Shown here: one piece after another, positions 29,348-40,900 of the stretch
Layout: each line of letters opens with the position of its first letter
Position numbering within the stretch: the first letter of the stretch is position 1
DNA from: an uncultured Clostridia bacterium
GTDB taxonomy: Bacteria > Bacillota > Clostridia > Oscillospirales > Ruminococcaceae
DNA: 64,000 bases
Assembly: GCA_947625195.1 (NCBI GenBank)
Contig: CANQNK010000004.1
Span: forward strand, 1-64,000
Reading direction: 5' to 3'
Notes under the pieces: generated by a model
Database searches by the model: none
Told to the model about the DNA's origin: nothing
The model's input: the letters and a program-made list of their open reading frames with translations, nothing else
Made by a program: the position numbers and the translations under genes

Positions 29348-29381
29348 ATAAACAATATAAGTTGAGAATGGAGGTGAATTT

Positions 29382-30101
29382 ATGAGCCGTGGATTCAAAA
29401 TTATTGTCGAAGGCGATTATGCCCTTTTTACACGTCCAGAGATGAAAGTTGAGCGAGTGACATTTGAAGTCCCCACCGTTTCGGCTATGGAAGGACTTGT
29501 TAAAAGCATATATTGGAAGCCTTGCCTGAAAATATGTGTGGATAAGATTATTGTCTTTAACCCTATTAAGTTCATCAATGTAAGACGCAATGAAGTTAAA
29601 AGCAAAGTATCTTTTTCGGCAGTAAAGTCGCAAATGAAAGGCGTAGGAAACGCTGAAATTTATGCTGACGAAGATCGAAGCCAGCGTGCGGGAATGATCT
29701 TAAAGGATGTCAGATACGGCATTGAGTTTCATTTTGAGCTTACCGGAATGAGGTCGGAGCATCCTGATGAATGCGAAGAAAAGCACTACAATATATTTCT
29801 TCGCAGACTCAGAAAAGGTCAGTGCTTTCGCCAGCCGTGTCTTGGGTGCCGAGAGTTTTCTGCAAGAAAAGTCGAGCTTGTAGAAGAGTTTGACTTAAGC
29901 GAGATTAGTGAGGAGCTTAAAGGCGATATTGATCTGGGATATATGCTATACGGTATGAAATTTAAAGACGGCGGAGTTCCGATAAACAACGATTGGGACA
30001 ACCCTAAGTTCTCGGATAAAGCCGATGCAGTTTATTACCGTCCGCATATGATTGACGGAGTAATTGATGTTGCCAAATACAGGGAGGGGATAATATGTTG
30101 A
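29382..30101 (+). CDS. cas5c: Type I-C crRNA endonuclease Cas5c (Cas5d)
   Basis: 239 aa. RAMP fold; in type I-C this Cas5 replaces Cas6 and cuts the repeat. Candidate catalytic residues are Tyr44 (SIYWKP) and Lys134-His135 (EEKHYN), matching Tyr46, Lys116 and His117 described for the B. halodurans enzyme. CFRQPCLGCREF near 148-159 is family-typical. It stays bound to the 5' handle in Cascade. AATGGAGGTGAAT precedes the ATG, and the 3' end overlaps cas8c by 7 nt. Confidence 0.95.
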   Translation: MSRGFKIIVEGDYALFTRPEMKVERVTFEVPTVSAMEGLVKSIYWKPCLKICVDKIIVFNPIKFINVRRNEVKSKVSFSAVKSQMKGVGNAEIYADEDRSQRAGMILKDVRYGIEFHFELTGMRSEHPDECEEKHYNIFLRRLRKGQCFRQPCLGCREFSARKVELVEEFDLSEISEELKGDIDLGYMLYGMKFKDGGVPINNDWDNPKFSDKADAVYYRPHMIDGVIDVAKYREGIIC

Positions 30102-31933
30102 TTAAGGCTCTGTGCGACTATGCAGATAAGCTTGAGGAAAACCCAAAGGGGAAAAAACTGCCTGACGGCTGGAGTGAACAGGATGTGCACTTTCAGATAA
30201 GGCTTACGCCTGACGGAGATATTGCAAGCATTGTTGATATCCGGGAAGAGGAAAAAACTTATGACAAGAAAGGAAAGGAAAAGGTAAAGCTGATTGCAAA
30301 AAAGGTGGTTTTGCCGTCAAGAACGCAAAAGAGCAGCATATGCTCAAATTTTTTAGATCACAGACCGTTTTACATTTTCGGACTTTCATATGATAAGGAC
30401 GGTTTCTCCGCCGAGTCTGATAATGACAGGGCAAGAAAATCCCACAAGGCGTTTGTTGAGCATGAACGGGAATTTTTCAGCGATCTTGATTCCGAAATAT
30501 GTACAGCATACAGAAGATTCGTAGACAAGTGGAAGCCTGAAGATGAAACGCTGAATCATGCATTGCTGCAGCTTGGAAAGGATTACAAGAACTCATATTT
30601 TTGTTTCGGACTTGCGGGAGGAAAGGGAAATCTTGAAGCAGACGAGCAGTTTATCAGTAAATATAATGAATATATTTTAAAAAAGAACAGCGAGGCAGCT
30701 GATAACGATTCGGATGTTGCAATCTGCGGAGTATCAGGCGAAAAGCTTCCCATCGCAAGAATACATGATAAGATCAAGTTTCCGGGAGGAAATACTACCG
30801 GCTGCGTTTTGGTTGGAATGAAAAAAACTGCGTTTGAATCTTACGGTAAGAAGCTGTCGTTTAACAGCAATATTTCCGAAAGTGTAATGAAGAAATATAC
30901 ATCTACGCTTAATAACCTGCTTGCTGATAAGCTACATCGTGTTATGCTTGATGATCTGGTCATAGTGTATTTTGCTATGAAATCGAATGATATCAAGGAA
31001 TGCAATGCTTTTTCCTTGATGTATTCGCCTCCTGATGGGAAAGCACAGGCAATGCTCAACAAAACGTTTGAAGATGCTTTGGGTGGTACCACAACTGATG
31101 AACAGGTCATCAAACAACTTGAGGCGGATAAAGACGTTACGTTTTATGTAGTGGGTATGACGCCTAACGGTTCGCGTATATGTCAGAAATTTATATACCG
31201 CGATAAGTTCGGGCACATTATACACAATCTTATACAGCATCAAAGGGATCTTCAAATTGATCCTGTAAGTAACAGACAGATTTACTTTTCCTTTATAAAA
31301 AAGGAGCTTATTTCTCCTAAGGCGACAAATGCAAAAATTCCGCCACCGCTTATAACAAGTATAATGTTGTCTGCATTCAACGGCAGCAATTATCCGAATG
31401 AGCTGCTTGAAACAGTGGTTAGAAGGGTAAAGAGCGACAGCGATACGGATAAAAGCGATTATGTCAAATTAAACCGTGTAAGAGCGGGTATTATCAAGGC
31501 TTGTCTTAATAGAAAAGCAAGATTATCAGGAAAAGAGGAGGATATTAAAATGTCACTTGATATTAACAATAACGACCCCGCATATCTGTGCGGAAGACTA
31601 TTTGCGGTTTATGAAAAGATTCAGAATCTCGCATCGGGCGGAGGACTTAACAGAACCATTGTGGATTCGTATTTTTCTTCCGCTTGTAAAAGGCCTTCGG
31701 CAATAATGCCAATGCTTTCTCAGCTTGCACAGGTACATATGAGAAAGCTAAATGAAAAAGCTGCTTATTATGATTATCTTATCGGTGAAATAATGGACAA
31801 GCTTGACGATTCATTTCCGCAGACGCTTGATCTTGATTCACAGGGAAGATTTATAATAGGCTATTACCACCAAAAGAATAATTATAAAAAGTCAAATGAT
31901 ACTACAGACAGAAAGGAAGAAAACAATGAATAA
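30095..31933 (+). CDS. cas8c: Type I-C Cascade large subunit Cas8c (Csd1)
   Basis: 612 aa, normal Csd1 length. The N-terminal LIKALCDYADKL, the internal NTTGCVLVGMKKTAFESYGK and FYVVGMTPNGSR are typical of Csd1. Cas8c recognises the PAM. The C-terminal about 127 residues are probably also made as a separate Cas11c (see 31550). Starts within cas5c (7-nt overlap) and overlaps cas7c by 8 nt. Confidence 0.95.
   Translation: MLIKALCDYADKLEENPKGKKLPDGWSEQDVHFQIRLTPDGDIASIVDIREEEKTYDKKGKEKVKLIAKKVVLPSRTQKSSICSNFLDHRPFYIFGLSYDKDGFSAESDNDRARKSHKAFVEHEREFFSDLDSEICTAYRRFVDKWKPEDETLNHALLQLGKDYKNSYFCFGLAGGKGNLEADEQFISKYNEYILKKNSEAADNDSDVAICGVSGEKLPIARIHDKIKFPGGNTTGCVLVGMKKTAFESYGKKLSFNSNISESVMKKYTSTLNNLLADKLHRVMLDDLVIVYFAMKSNDIKECNAFSLMYSPPDGKAQAMLNKTFEDALGGTTTDEQVIKQLEADKDVTFYVVGMTPNGSRICQKFIYRDKFGHIIHNLIQHQRDLQIDPVSNRQIYFSFIKKELISPKATNAKIPPPLITSIMLSAFNGSNYPNELLETVVRRVKSDSDTDKSDYVKLNRVRAGIIKACLNRKARLSGKEEDIKMSLDINNNDPAYLCGRLFAVYEKIQNLASGGGLNRTIVDSYFSSACKRPSAIMPMLSQLAQVHMRKLNEKAAYYDYLIGEIMDKLDDSFPQTLDLDSQGRFIIGYYHQKNNYKKSNDTTDRKEENNE
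31550..31933 (+). CDS. cas11c: Internal small subunit Cas11c made from within cas8c
   Basis: A perfect AGGAGG (31536-31541) lies 8 nt upstream of an in-frame ATG at 31550 (cas8c codon 486), giving a 127-residue helical product starting MSLDINNNDP. In characterised type I-C systems a separate Cas11c is translated from an internal site in cas8c and lines the Cascade belly. The spacing and strength of this site match that; expression is inferred. Confidence 0.78.
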   Translation: MSLDINNNDPAYLCGRLFAVYEKIQNLASGGGLNRTIVDSYFSSACKRPSAIMPMLSQLAQVHMRKLNEKAAYYDYLIGEIMDKLDDSFPQTLDLDSQGRFIIGYYHQKNNYKKSNDTTDRKEENNE

Positions 31934-32801
31934 GATGAATGCAATTAAAAATAAGTACGATTTCGTCATATTTTTTGACGTAGAAAACGGCAATCCGAAC
32001 GGCGACCCTGATGCCGCTAATATGCCGAGAACCGACCCAGAGACATCATTCGGTATCGTTACCGATGTATGTTTGAAAAGAAAGATAAGAAATTATGTTG
32101 AGCTTGCAAAAGAGGGCGAGGGCGGATATAACATTCTTATTAAAGCAGACCGCTCCTTAAACTCAAAGTTTACCGAGGCTTATGATGCACTGGGCCTTAA
32201 AAAAAGTCAGAAGGGCAAAAATGCGGATGATGTTAAAAAAGCGCAGGAATATATCTGTGACAACTACTTTGACGTCCGTACCTTCGGAGCGGTTATGAGC
32301 ACAGGTGATGATCCGTGCGGAATAGTAAGAGGACCGGTTCAGCTCAATTTCGCCAAAAGCCTTGACCCGGTATATAATCAGGATATTACTATAACAAGAC
32401 AGGCTGTAACTACCGATAAGGATTTTGAGGAGAAGAAAAAAAGCGAAATGGGCAAAAAGAGCTTTGTATCTTACGGACTCTACCGTGCGGAAGGATATGT
32501 TTCCGCTATGCTTGCACAAAAGGTAACGGGTTTCAGCGAGGATGACCTTGAGCTTTTGTGGGATGCGATTGAAAATATGTTCGAGCATGATCACAGTGCG
32601 GCGAGAGGTAAAATGTGTTTAAGAAAGCTATTTGTTTTCAAGCATTCGTCGCCGATCGGAAACGCTCCTTCTCATATTTTGTTCGATAAGATTAAGGTTC
32701 AAAAGAAGGATGGCGTTGAGTTTCCAAGAAGCATTGACGATTACACAATAAGCATAGACACCTCAATGCCCGAGGGTGTAGAGCTTATTAAAAAAATATG
32801 A
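31926..32801 (+). CDS. cas7c: Type I-C Cascade backbone subunit Cas7c (Csd2)
   Basis: 291 aa from the ATG at 31926 (AAGGAAGAAAAC upstream). FFDVENGNPNGDPDAANMPR and RTFGAVMS are Csd2 signatures. Several copies coat the crRNA spacer. Overlaps cas8c by 8 nt and cas4 by 4 nt (ATGA). Confidence 0.96.
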   Translation: MNKMNAIKNKYDFVIFFDVENGNPNGDPDAANMPRTDPETSFGIVTDVCLKRKIRNYVELAKEGEGGYNILIKADRSLNSKFTEAYDALGLKKSQKGKNADDVKKAQEYICDNYFDVRTFGAVMSTGDDPCGIVRGPVQLNFAKSLDPVYNQDITITRQAVTTDKDFEEKKKSEMGKKSFVSYGLYRAEGYVSAMLAQKVTGFSEDDLELLWDAIENMFEHDHSAARGKMCLRKLFVFKHSSPIGNAPSHILFDKIKVQKKDGVEFPRSIDDYTISIDTSMPEGVELIKKI

Positions 32802-33472
32802 CCGACACAACTGTAAATATACGCGCTATACAACACTATATGTACTGTCCGAGACGTTATGGTCTTCTTGAGATAAACAAGGACTGGAGCGAGAATGCTT
32901 TTGTCATCAAAGCGGATATTCTGCATGAGCATGTTCACGACGGAAGCCATAATTTTTCGGACAGTAAAAAAGTTGTGCGAAGTTCTGTGCCGATATACAA
33001 TGATATACCGGAGTATGATTTGTACGGGGTAGTTGACTGCATAGAATTTGTCAAGGCAGAAAAAGGTGTCACAATTATCGGACTTGAGGGAAATTATAAG
33101 GTGAATTTAGTGGAGTACAAGCCTAAGGCTCCGAAAGATAAGGCTTTTCGGGAAACGGATGCTATACAGGTTTTTGCACAGAAAATATGTGCGGATTTTG
33201 TATGGAATTGTGACAGCGAAGCCTTCTTATATTATTCAGATACGCGAAAACGTGTTAAGCTTCCTTTTGATGTGGAATTTGATAAATATGATCATATGCT
33301 TAAAAAACTGCTTGATGAGATGCGTAAGGTTATGGAGCAGAATAAAATACCGCCCAGAAGAAAAGGACAGAAATGCTCAGGCTGTTCAGTAAAAGATTTG
33401 TGCTTTCCTAAGGATAAGCATTATTGCGTCAGGGAAATAATAATGTCTATGAAAAGAGATGGTGGGATATGA
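32798..33472 (+). CDS. cas4: Adaptation nuclease Cas4
   Basis: 224 aa. RecB-like nuclease with Asp in YGVVDCIEF and ExK in LVEYKPK. The four iron-sulfur cysteines are Cys17 (YCPRR), Cys193, Cys196 and Cys202 (CSGCSVKDLC). Cas4 trims prespacers and selects PAM-bearing ends with Cas1-Cas2. Coupled to both neighbours by ATGA overlaps. Confidence 0.95.
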   Translation: MTDTTVNIRAIQHYMYCPRRYGLLEINKDWSENAFVIKADILHEHVHDGSHNFSDSKKVVRSSVPIYNDIPEYDLYGVVDCIEFVKAEKGVTIIGLEGNYKVNLVEYKPKAPKDKAFRETDAIQVFAQKICADFVWNCDSEAFLYYSDTRKRVKLPFDVEFDKYDHMLKKLLDEMRKVMEQNKIPPRRKGQKCSGCSVKDLCFPKDKHYCVREIIMSMKRDGGI

Positions 33473-34491
33473 AAAAGCTGCTTAACTCGCTGTATATTCT
33501 TGATGAAACGGCGTGGTTGACTCTTGACGGCGAAAACATAGTATGTAAATGCGATGACAAAGAAAAGTTTCGTATGCCTTTTTCTAATATCGAGGATATA
33601 TACTGCTTCAGCTACCATGGCTGTTCGCCGGCTCTTATGGGGAAATGTGCTGATTATGGAATAAATATAAGCTTCTTTTCACCGGAAGGAAGATTTTTAG
33701 CAAGAGTGCAGGGAAAAACCAAAGGTAATATTTTTCTTAGGAAAGCTCAGTTTGAGCAATTTGCCTCGCCAGATTTGCTTCTGGTACAGAATACGGTTGC
33801 AGCAAAGCTATCTAATACAAGATATTTGATCAAACGCTCAATGCGTGATAATCCTCAGCTTGACAATGATGGAATGTTAAGTAAGTGCATAGAGTATCTG
33901 GAAAGTGGTATTGAACATGTATATGAAATGTGTGATACCGAGATGATCATGGGGATTGAGGGAAGCTGTGCTAAAGCATATTTTAATATTTTTGACAGGC
34001 TTATTCTTCATCAGAAAAAGGACTTTGTAATGACTGCGAGAACCAAGCGTCCGCCCTTGGATCCGGTAAACGCTGTACTTTCGTTCCTTTATACGATTAT
34101 GACGAGCGCATATACCTCTGCGCTTGAAAGCGTTGGGCTTGATAGCTGCTATGGCTTTTATCATTCACTACGTTCAGGAAGAAGCAGCCTTGCCTGTGAT
34201 CTTGTGGAAGAATCAAGGTGTATAGCAGAGCGCCTTACGCTTACTATGATAAATCTTAAAAAGCTCAATATTAAGGATTTTGAAACGCAGGAAAGCAAAG
34301 CTGTAATGCTTAATAAAGAAGGTAAGAAAAAAGTGATTACGGCATGGCAGGAGAAAAAGCGTGGAACGGTAATACATCCGTATTTGAATGAAAAGATACC
34401 TTTGGGTCTTTTACCATTTGTTCAAAGTTCTTTACTTGCAAAATACATACGCGGAGAGATCAATGAGTATCCGTGCTATTTATTGAAGTAG
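33469..34491 (+). CDS. cas1: CRISPR integrase Cas1
   Basis: 340 aa from the ATG at 33469, which overlaps the cas4 stop. The metal-binding triad is Glu164 (GIEGSCAK), His232 (FYHSLR) and Asp244 (ACDLVEE). The N-terminal LNSLYILDETAWLTLDGE is typical of type I-C Cas1. Integrates spacers at the leader end. Stop is 9 nt before the cas2 ATG. Confidence 0.97.
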   Translation: MKKLLNSLYILDETAWLTLDGENIVCKCDDKEKFRMPFSNIEDIYCFSYHGCSPALMGKCADYGINISFFSPEGRFLARVQGKTKGNIFLRKAQFEQFASPDLLLVQNTVAAKLSNTRYLIKRSMRDNPQLDNDGMLSKCIEYLESGIEHVYEMCDTEMIMGIEGSCAKAYFNIFDRLILHQKKDFVMTARTKRPPLDPVNAVLSFLYTIMTSAYTSALESVGLDSCYGFYHSLRSGRSSLACDLVEESRCIAERLTLTMINLKKLNIKDFETQESKAVMLNKEGKKKVITAWQEKKRGTVIHPYLNEKIPLGLLPFVQSSLLAKYIRGEINEYPCYLLK

Positions 34492-34500
34492 GTGATAGGT

Positions 34501-34791
34501 ATGATGGTGCTTGTAAGTTATGATGTGTCGATAACCGACAGTAAAGGGAAGAGCCGCCTGAGGAAAGTAGCTAAGGAATGTACAAATTACGGTCAGCGAG
34601 TTCAGAATTCTGTTTTTGAAATAGACGTTGACTACGGAACTTTTTTAAAGTTTAAGGATAAGCTTCTTAAACTGATAGATGAGAAGCATGACAGCTTAAG
34701 ATTCTATTATTTGGGCAATAACTGGAAAAGACGTGTCGAGCACTACGGTACAAAAGAAACATATGACCCGGAGGGTGTTATTATTGTCTAA
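34501..34791 (+). CDS. cas2: CRISPR adaptation protein Cas2
   Basis: 96 aa. VLVSYDVSITDSKGKSRLRKV carries the conserved Asp of the ferredoxin-like fold; NSVFEIDVD and RFYYLGNNW follow. I take the ATG at 34501; a GTG at 34492 is a less likely alternative start. Last gene of the cas operon. Confidence 0.95.
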   Translation: MMVLVSYDVSITDSKGKSRLRKVAKECTNYGQRVQNSVFEIDVDYGTFLKFKDKLLKLIDEKHDSLRFYYLGNNWKRRVEHYGTKETYDPEGVIIV

Positions 34792-34939
34792 TCCGCGAAC
34801 TGTTGGTAATATAGTTTTTGCAGAGGCTTCGCAAAAGAAAATAAGCAAATATGAATGTATTATGAACAAAAAGCATTTATTTATTATGTAAAGTGTCCGC
34901 CTGTTGTGGATGTGTGGCCTTATATGCACAGGATATAGG
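34792..34939 (+). promoter_or_regulatory. CRISPR leader
   Basis: AT-rich 148-bp non-coding stretch between cas2 and the first repeat. It has an inverted repeat TTTTGC-N9-GCAAAA (about 34818-34838) that could be an integration-associated or host-factor site. No consensus promoter is obvious, but pre-crRNA transcription must start here given repeat orientation. Confidence 0.75.
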
Positions 34940-37900
34940 GTCACGCCCCACGCGGGCGTGTGAGTTGAAATTATCCTGTTTGACTGACGCTGATTTCCGT
35001 TTTTAGTCACGCCCCACGCGGGCGTGTGAGTTGAAATGTTCTACATAAAAAATGGGAAAACGAAGAAGGCGTCACGCCCCACGCGGGCGTGTGAGTTGAA
35101 ATTTATTCGCTGTATGGAACTAATATACCGAACTGCGTCACGCCCCACGCGGGCGTGTGAGTTGAAATCCGAGGTGACCCTATGCCGAGTGAATGGGTAT
35201 ACGTCACGCCCCACGCGGGCGTGTGAGTTGAAATATACCCATTGTTGGCGAGGAGAATATGCGCAGGGTCACGCCCCACGCGGGCGTGTGAGTTGAAATG
35301 AGAAAAGATGGATTTAAAGTAAATGGCGATAAGGTCACGCCCCACGCGGGCGTGTGAGTTGAAATGAAGCAAAGTATAAAGTGTACAGCTATCCTATGCG
35401 TCACGCCCCACGCGGGCGTGTGAGTTGAAATGTTTAAGGGCGCAACACAGCAGTTTTATGACAGCGTCACGCCCCACGCGGGCGTGTGAGTTGAAATTAG
35501 ATTTCAACAATATTGTCCGATAGCTGATGTTGTCACGCCCCACGCGGGCGTGTGAGTTGAAATTTGTTTTGCCGTTGCCGGATCGGGCGGCACACCTGTC
35601 ACGCCCCACGCGGGCGTGTGAGTTGAAATTTTGCAGTTGACTGCAAAATGATTTTTTTGTCATGTCACGCCCCACGCGGGCGTGTGAGTTGAAATTTTTC
35701 CATTTTTTTGAATGAATCCGCTGAATTTGTCACGCCCCACGCGGGCGTGTGAGTTGAAATATAATTTCGCCGTTCTGAGGGTCGGCACATATAAGTCACG
35801 CCCCACGCGGGCGTGTGAGTTGAAATTGTCCAGTTGTGTGGTATCGCCGCCGATTTCAACGTCACGCCCCACGCGGGCGTGTGAGTTGAAATGTTGTTTT
35901 TCAACCTGTAAAATGTATCAGGTTTAAGTCACGCCCCACGCGGGCGTGTGAGTTGAAATTCCCTAGATCACAGGCGGGAAAATCCGGGCGGTGTCACGCC
36001 CCACGCGGGCGTGTGAGTTGAAATTTCTGACCTCCACACCCAGCCGTTCGCTGATTTCGTCACGCCCCACGCGGGCGTGTGAGTTGAAATTTTTCATCTG
36101 GCTGATAGCCGCTATTTTTGTATTGTCACGCCCCACGCGGGCGTGTGAGTTGAAATTTTAAGCCTCTGAATTTCAGAAAGAAGGTATAAAGTCACGCCCC
36201 ACGCGGGCGTGTGAGTTGAAATTTTTGTGGTAATTACTAAAATCACTCAAAACAATGTCACGCCCCACGCGGGCGTGTGAGTTGAAATTTACTAATAGTT
36301 CATCGTATTTGCTAAAATCATAGTCACGCCCCACGCGGGCGTGTGAGTTGAAATCGCCAGTTCTATTGCCGTCATCATCAATTACGTGTCACGCCCCACG
36401 CGGGCGTGTGAGTTGAAATACAACCTTCTTGTTTCAAAAATTCGATATGTTTTGTCACGCCCCACGCGGGCGTGTGAGTTGAAATGATTTAATAGATATA
36501 ATTAGCGAATATGATACGGTAGGTCACGCCCCACGCGGGCGTGTGAGTTGAAATATGAAAATAGCGATTGACGGAAAAATGCGATTTAGTCACGCCCCAC
36601 GCGGGCGTGTGAGTTGAAATACCAGCAGGACGGAGATTGACGGTATTTTGATTGGTCACGCCCCACGCGGGCGTGTGAGTTGAAATTTACGAAATCGGCG
36701 CATATCTGAGCGATGTATGGCGTCACGCCCCACGCGGGCGTGTGAGTTGAAATATACAGAGAGAACGAATACGGAATCACGCTGATTGTCACGCCCCACG
36801 CGGGCGTGTGAGTTGAAATGCACAATTATTATAGACAACAAGATGAATTGGATTTGTCACGCCCCACGCGGGCGTGTGAGTTGAAATGCGAAATATTCGT
36901 TTTAACATTCCACATATTTTGTCACGCCCCACGCGGGCGTGTGAGTTGAAATGCATTCTGTGATTATCGGTGTGTCCAGCTCGTTAAGTCACGCCCCACG
37001 CGGGCGTGTGAGTTGAAATGTCTTACCTGTCCGGGTGATTCGGTGTGGTGATCCGTCACGCCCCACGCGGGCGTGTGAGTTGAAATGCTAAAGTTTTAAA
37101 AACGACCCCAGGTTATTTTAGTCACGCCCCACGCGGGCGTGTGAGTTGAAATTCGTTAATAGCTCATCGTATTTACTAAAATCATATTGTCACGCCCCAC
37201 GCGGGCGTGTGAGTTGAAATAAAATTTGTCAAAATCATCCTGTGTCGCTACATAGTCACGCCCCACGCGGGCGTGTGAGTTGAAATCTGGCACTGACTGC
37301 GGATCAGCGTGTTTAGCCATGTCACGCCCCACGCGGGCGTGTGAGTTGAAATCTTGGCACACTGAAATATCTTCGTAGTGCCGTTAGTCACGCCCCACGC
37401 GGGCGTGTGAGTTGAAATTTGGAAATGCGTTTGAGGCATTGTGGTGGGCGGGTCACGCCCCACGCGGGCGTGTGAGTTGAAATAGGAGAACCCAGACCGA
37501 ACATTCAGTTGGTAATGTCACGCCCCACGCGGGCGTGTGAGTTGAAATCGGCACATATTTTTTCATCACCTAAATTGATATATGTCACGCCCCACGCGGG
37601 CGTGTGAGTTGAAATCCAATATTTTTTCAACAGTTAGATATGAATTTCGTCACGCCCCACGCGGGCGTGTGAGTTGAAATTATCGGGGTATCGTATGTAG
37701 GCATACCGTTTTCGTCACGCCCCACGCGGGCGTGTGAGTTGAAATTTGACGACGTCAGTGTGTAAACCGAATTATTCATAGTCACGCCCCACGCGGGCGT
37801 GTGAGTTGAAATCGGCGGTTTCAGTTCCGCTCGTCTCAGTCGCCGCGTCACGCCCCACGCGGGCGTGTGAGTTGAAATGCCGACATACCCGATTCAATAC

Positions 37901-40900
37901 ATCGGGTGGCGTCACGCCCCACGCGGGCGTGTGAGTTGAAATGCCGGCAGTATACAAGACAAGCCCAAGGGCAAAGAGTCACGCCCCACGCGGGCGTGTG
38001 AGTTGAAATACGTATTGCGTAAGTAGATTACACTTTATGAGTGTCACGCCCCACGCGGGCGTGTGAGTTGAAATTCTGTATAACGCCCGCTGCATGGGAC
38101 GGCCGTTGAGTCACGCCCCACGCGGGCGTGTGAGTTGAAATCTTGCGCTGTTACGCTGCCACTGTTTGATGCTTGTCACGCCCCACGCGGGCGTGTGAGT
38201 TGAAATTGGGTAGCTGATGTTTTTTAAACTGACGCTACCCTGTCACGCCCCACGCGGGCGTGTGAGTTGAAATCGATCCCTGCGTCACCCATTGCACGTG
38301 CTACCAGCGTCACGCCCCACGCGGGCGTGTGAGTTGAAATGTTTATGTCTATCGATCTGTTCGCAAAGTCAATGTCACGCCCCACGCGGGCGTGTGAGTT
38401 GAAATAAAAATTTCGGCTATCATCGTGCGGGCGAAGGCGTCACGCCCCACGCGGGCGTGTGAGTTGAAATACAAAAAACCCGAAAGTTTTATTCTATTAC
38501 AATGTCACGCCCCACGCGGGCGTGTGAGTTGAAATCTCAAGAATTAGAAAATGTACGCAATACGAATTATGTCACGCCCCACGCGGGCGTGTGAGTTGAA
38601 ATAATTTATTTGCCCAGAGAGGATCATTGAGTTTAGTCACGCCCCACGCGGGCGTGTGAGTTGAAATTGTTGATTCTCTGTTTGGCAATTTCAAAATAAA
38701 GTCACGCCCCACGCGGGCGTGTGAGTTGAAATGCAAAACAGTTTCGCGCTGAAAGAATCCGCTGTAGTCACGCCCCACGCGGGCGTGTGAGTTGAAATTT
38801 GATGCATAAACCAAGTCATAATGATTAAGGTAAGTCACGCCCCACGCGGGCGTGTGAGTTGAAATTTCTAAAGGCAGAATGATCGCAATTGAGGGATCGT
38901 GTCACGCCCCACGCGGGCGTGTGAGTTGAAATGCCAGTTCTGTTGCCGTCATCGTCAATTACATGTCACGCCCCACGCGGGCGTGTGAGTTGAAATACTG
39001 CCAACTATGCTAATATCAACACAGTAGTAGGTCACGCCCCACGCGGGCGTGTGAGTTGAAATGTACCTCTGCCTACCATTTGACAGTAAAGGCTTCGTCA
39101 CGCCCCACGCGGGCGTGTGAGTTGAAATGCCAACAATGGGTATGAGGCTGTCTTTCATAAAGTCACGCCCCACGCGGGCGTGTGAGTTGAAATGCAGCGT
39201 AGCAACACCCAGTTGTGATGCTGCTACTGGTCACGCCCCACGCGGGCGTGTGAGTTGAAATTTTCGGCATACTGGTCTAGCTGTAGCTGATGCACGTCAC
39301 GCCCCACGCGGGCGTGTGAGTTGAAATGTAATTGGCAAACAGCACCATATCAGCCCACTCTGTCACGCCCCACGCGGGCGTGTGAGTTGAAATGTCCGCT
39401 ATTTCGCTAATTAGCTTCCACGCATACGCGTCACGCCCCACGCGGGCGTGTGAGTTGAAATCGTTTGTTAGCGCAGTATTATCATCCCACGCTTGTCACG
39501 CCCCACGCGGGCGTGTGAGTTGAAATTGAAAGTGCGTGGACGGGTGTGACGAAAACCGTGTCACGCCCCACGCGGGCGTGTGAGTTGAAATGGTTCTGCG
39601 ATTGTTGATTTGGGAAACAATTTTGTCACGCCCCACGCGGGCGTGTGAGTTGAAATTATTGGTGCCACACTAGCCGCAGTTTTTCATTCTGTCACGCCCC
39701 ACGCGGGCGTGTGAGTTGAAATTTAGAGGAAGGAGTAAGTATACAAACAATTTCGTTGTCACGCCCCACGCGGGCGTGTGAGTTGAAATCTGTAAATCTG
39801 TTTTGATACTTCAAATCCATAGCGTCACGCCCCACGCGGGCGTGTGAGTTGAAATTAACTGATCTATTTTTGCATAATTGATTTCAGGTCACGCCCCACG
39901 CGGGCGTGTGAGTTGAAATGCGTTTTGGTCATATAGATGTCGGTTATGCTGTTTGTCACGCCCCACGCGGGCGTGTGAGTTGAAATTCAATACTCCGTCC
40001 TCTGTCAGGTGTGGCAAATCGTCACGCCCCACGCGGGCGTGTGAGTTGAAATCAATGCCAACTGAATTTAGCGCTGTTGCCATTGCCGTCACGCCCCACG
40101 CGGGCGTGTGAGTTGAAATTTAAATTTGCCAACAGCCCATTTTTCAGATCGTACAGTCACGCCCCACGCGGGCGTGTGAGTTGAAATATGTCCATACACT
40201 GGCAGAATCTGATCTGCACCTCGTCACGCCCCACGCGGGCGTGTGAGTTGAAATTGATGATACCGTTCTCTAGCGGTGTCGCTTTTATGTCACGCCCCAC
40301 GCGGGCGTGTGAGTTGAAATTTAACGCTTCTAACAACCTATCCTGAGTGCAGCCCGTCACGCCCCACGCGGGCGTGTGAGTTGAAATGCAATTCTGCAAA
40401 GGTGCTATCTCTGTTTGTCACGTCACGCCCCACGCGGGCGTGTGAGTTGAAATAATCTATCCGATGTCCAAATGTCCGCCGTTCACAAGTCACGCCCCAC
40501 GCGGGCGTGTGAGTTGAAATATTAAATAGTACACCAGTCTGGGGAAAGAGGACAGTCACGCCCCACGCGGGCGTGTGAGTTGAAATCTATCATTGCTTCC
40601 ATCAGTACTGACATCTTATCGTCACGCCCCACGCGGGCGTGTGAGTTGAAATAGAGCATTAAAATTCCGGATAGACGAATACGAGCGTCACGCCCCACGC
40701 GGGCGTGTGAGTTGAAATTCGCGGCATCGGACATTGAATATTTGTTGAAAAGTCACGCCCCACGCGGGCGTGTGAGTTGAAATTTATTATTTTTGGAACG
40801 CTGGGAAGATGTTCCGGGTCACGCCCCACGCGGGCGTGTGAGTTGAAATACGGAAACGCAAGAAAATAAAAAGCATGAAAGGAAGGTCACGCCCCACGCG

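Noticed and set aside
29143-29381. CreT-like toxin mini-gene beside the crRNA-like RNA
   Set aside because: No short frame with a ribosome site was found in the gap on either strand, so a CreTA toxin-antitoxin pair is not supported.
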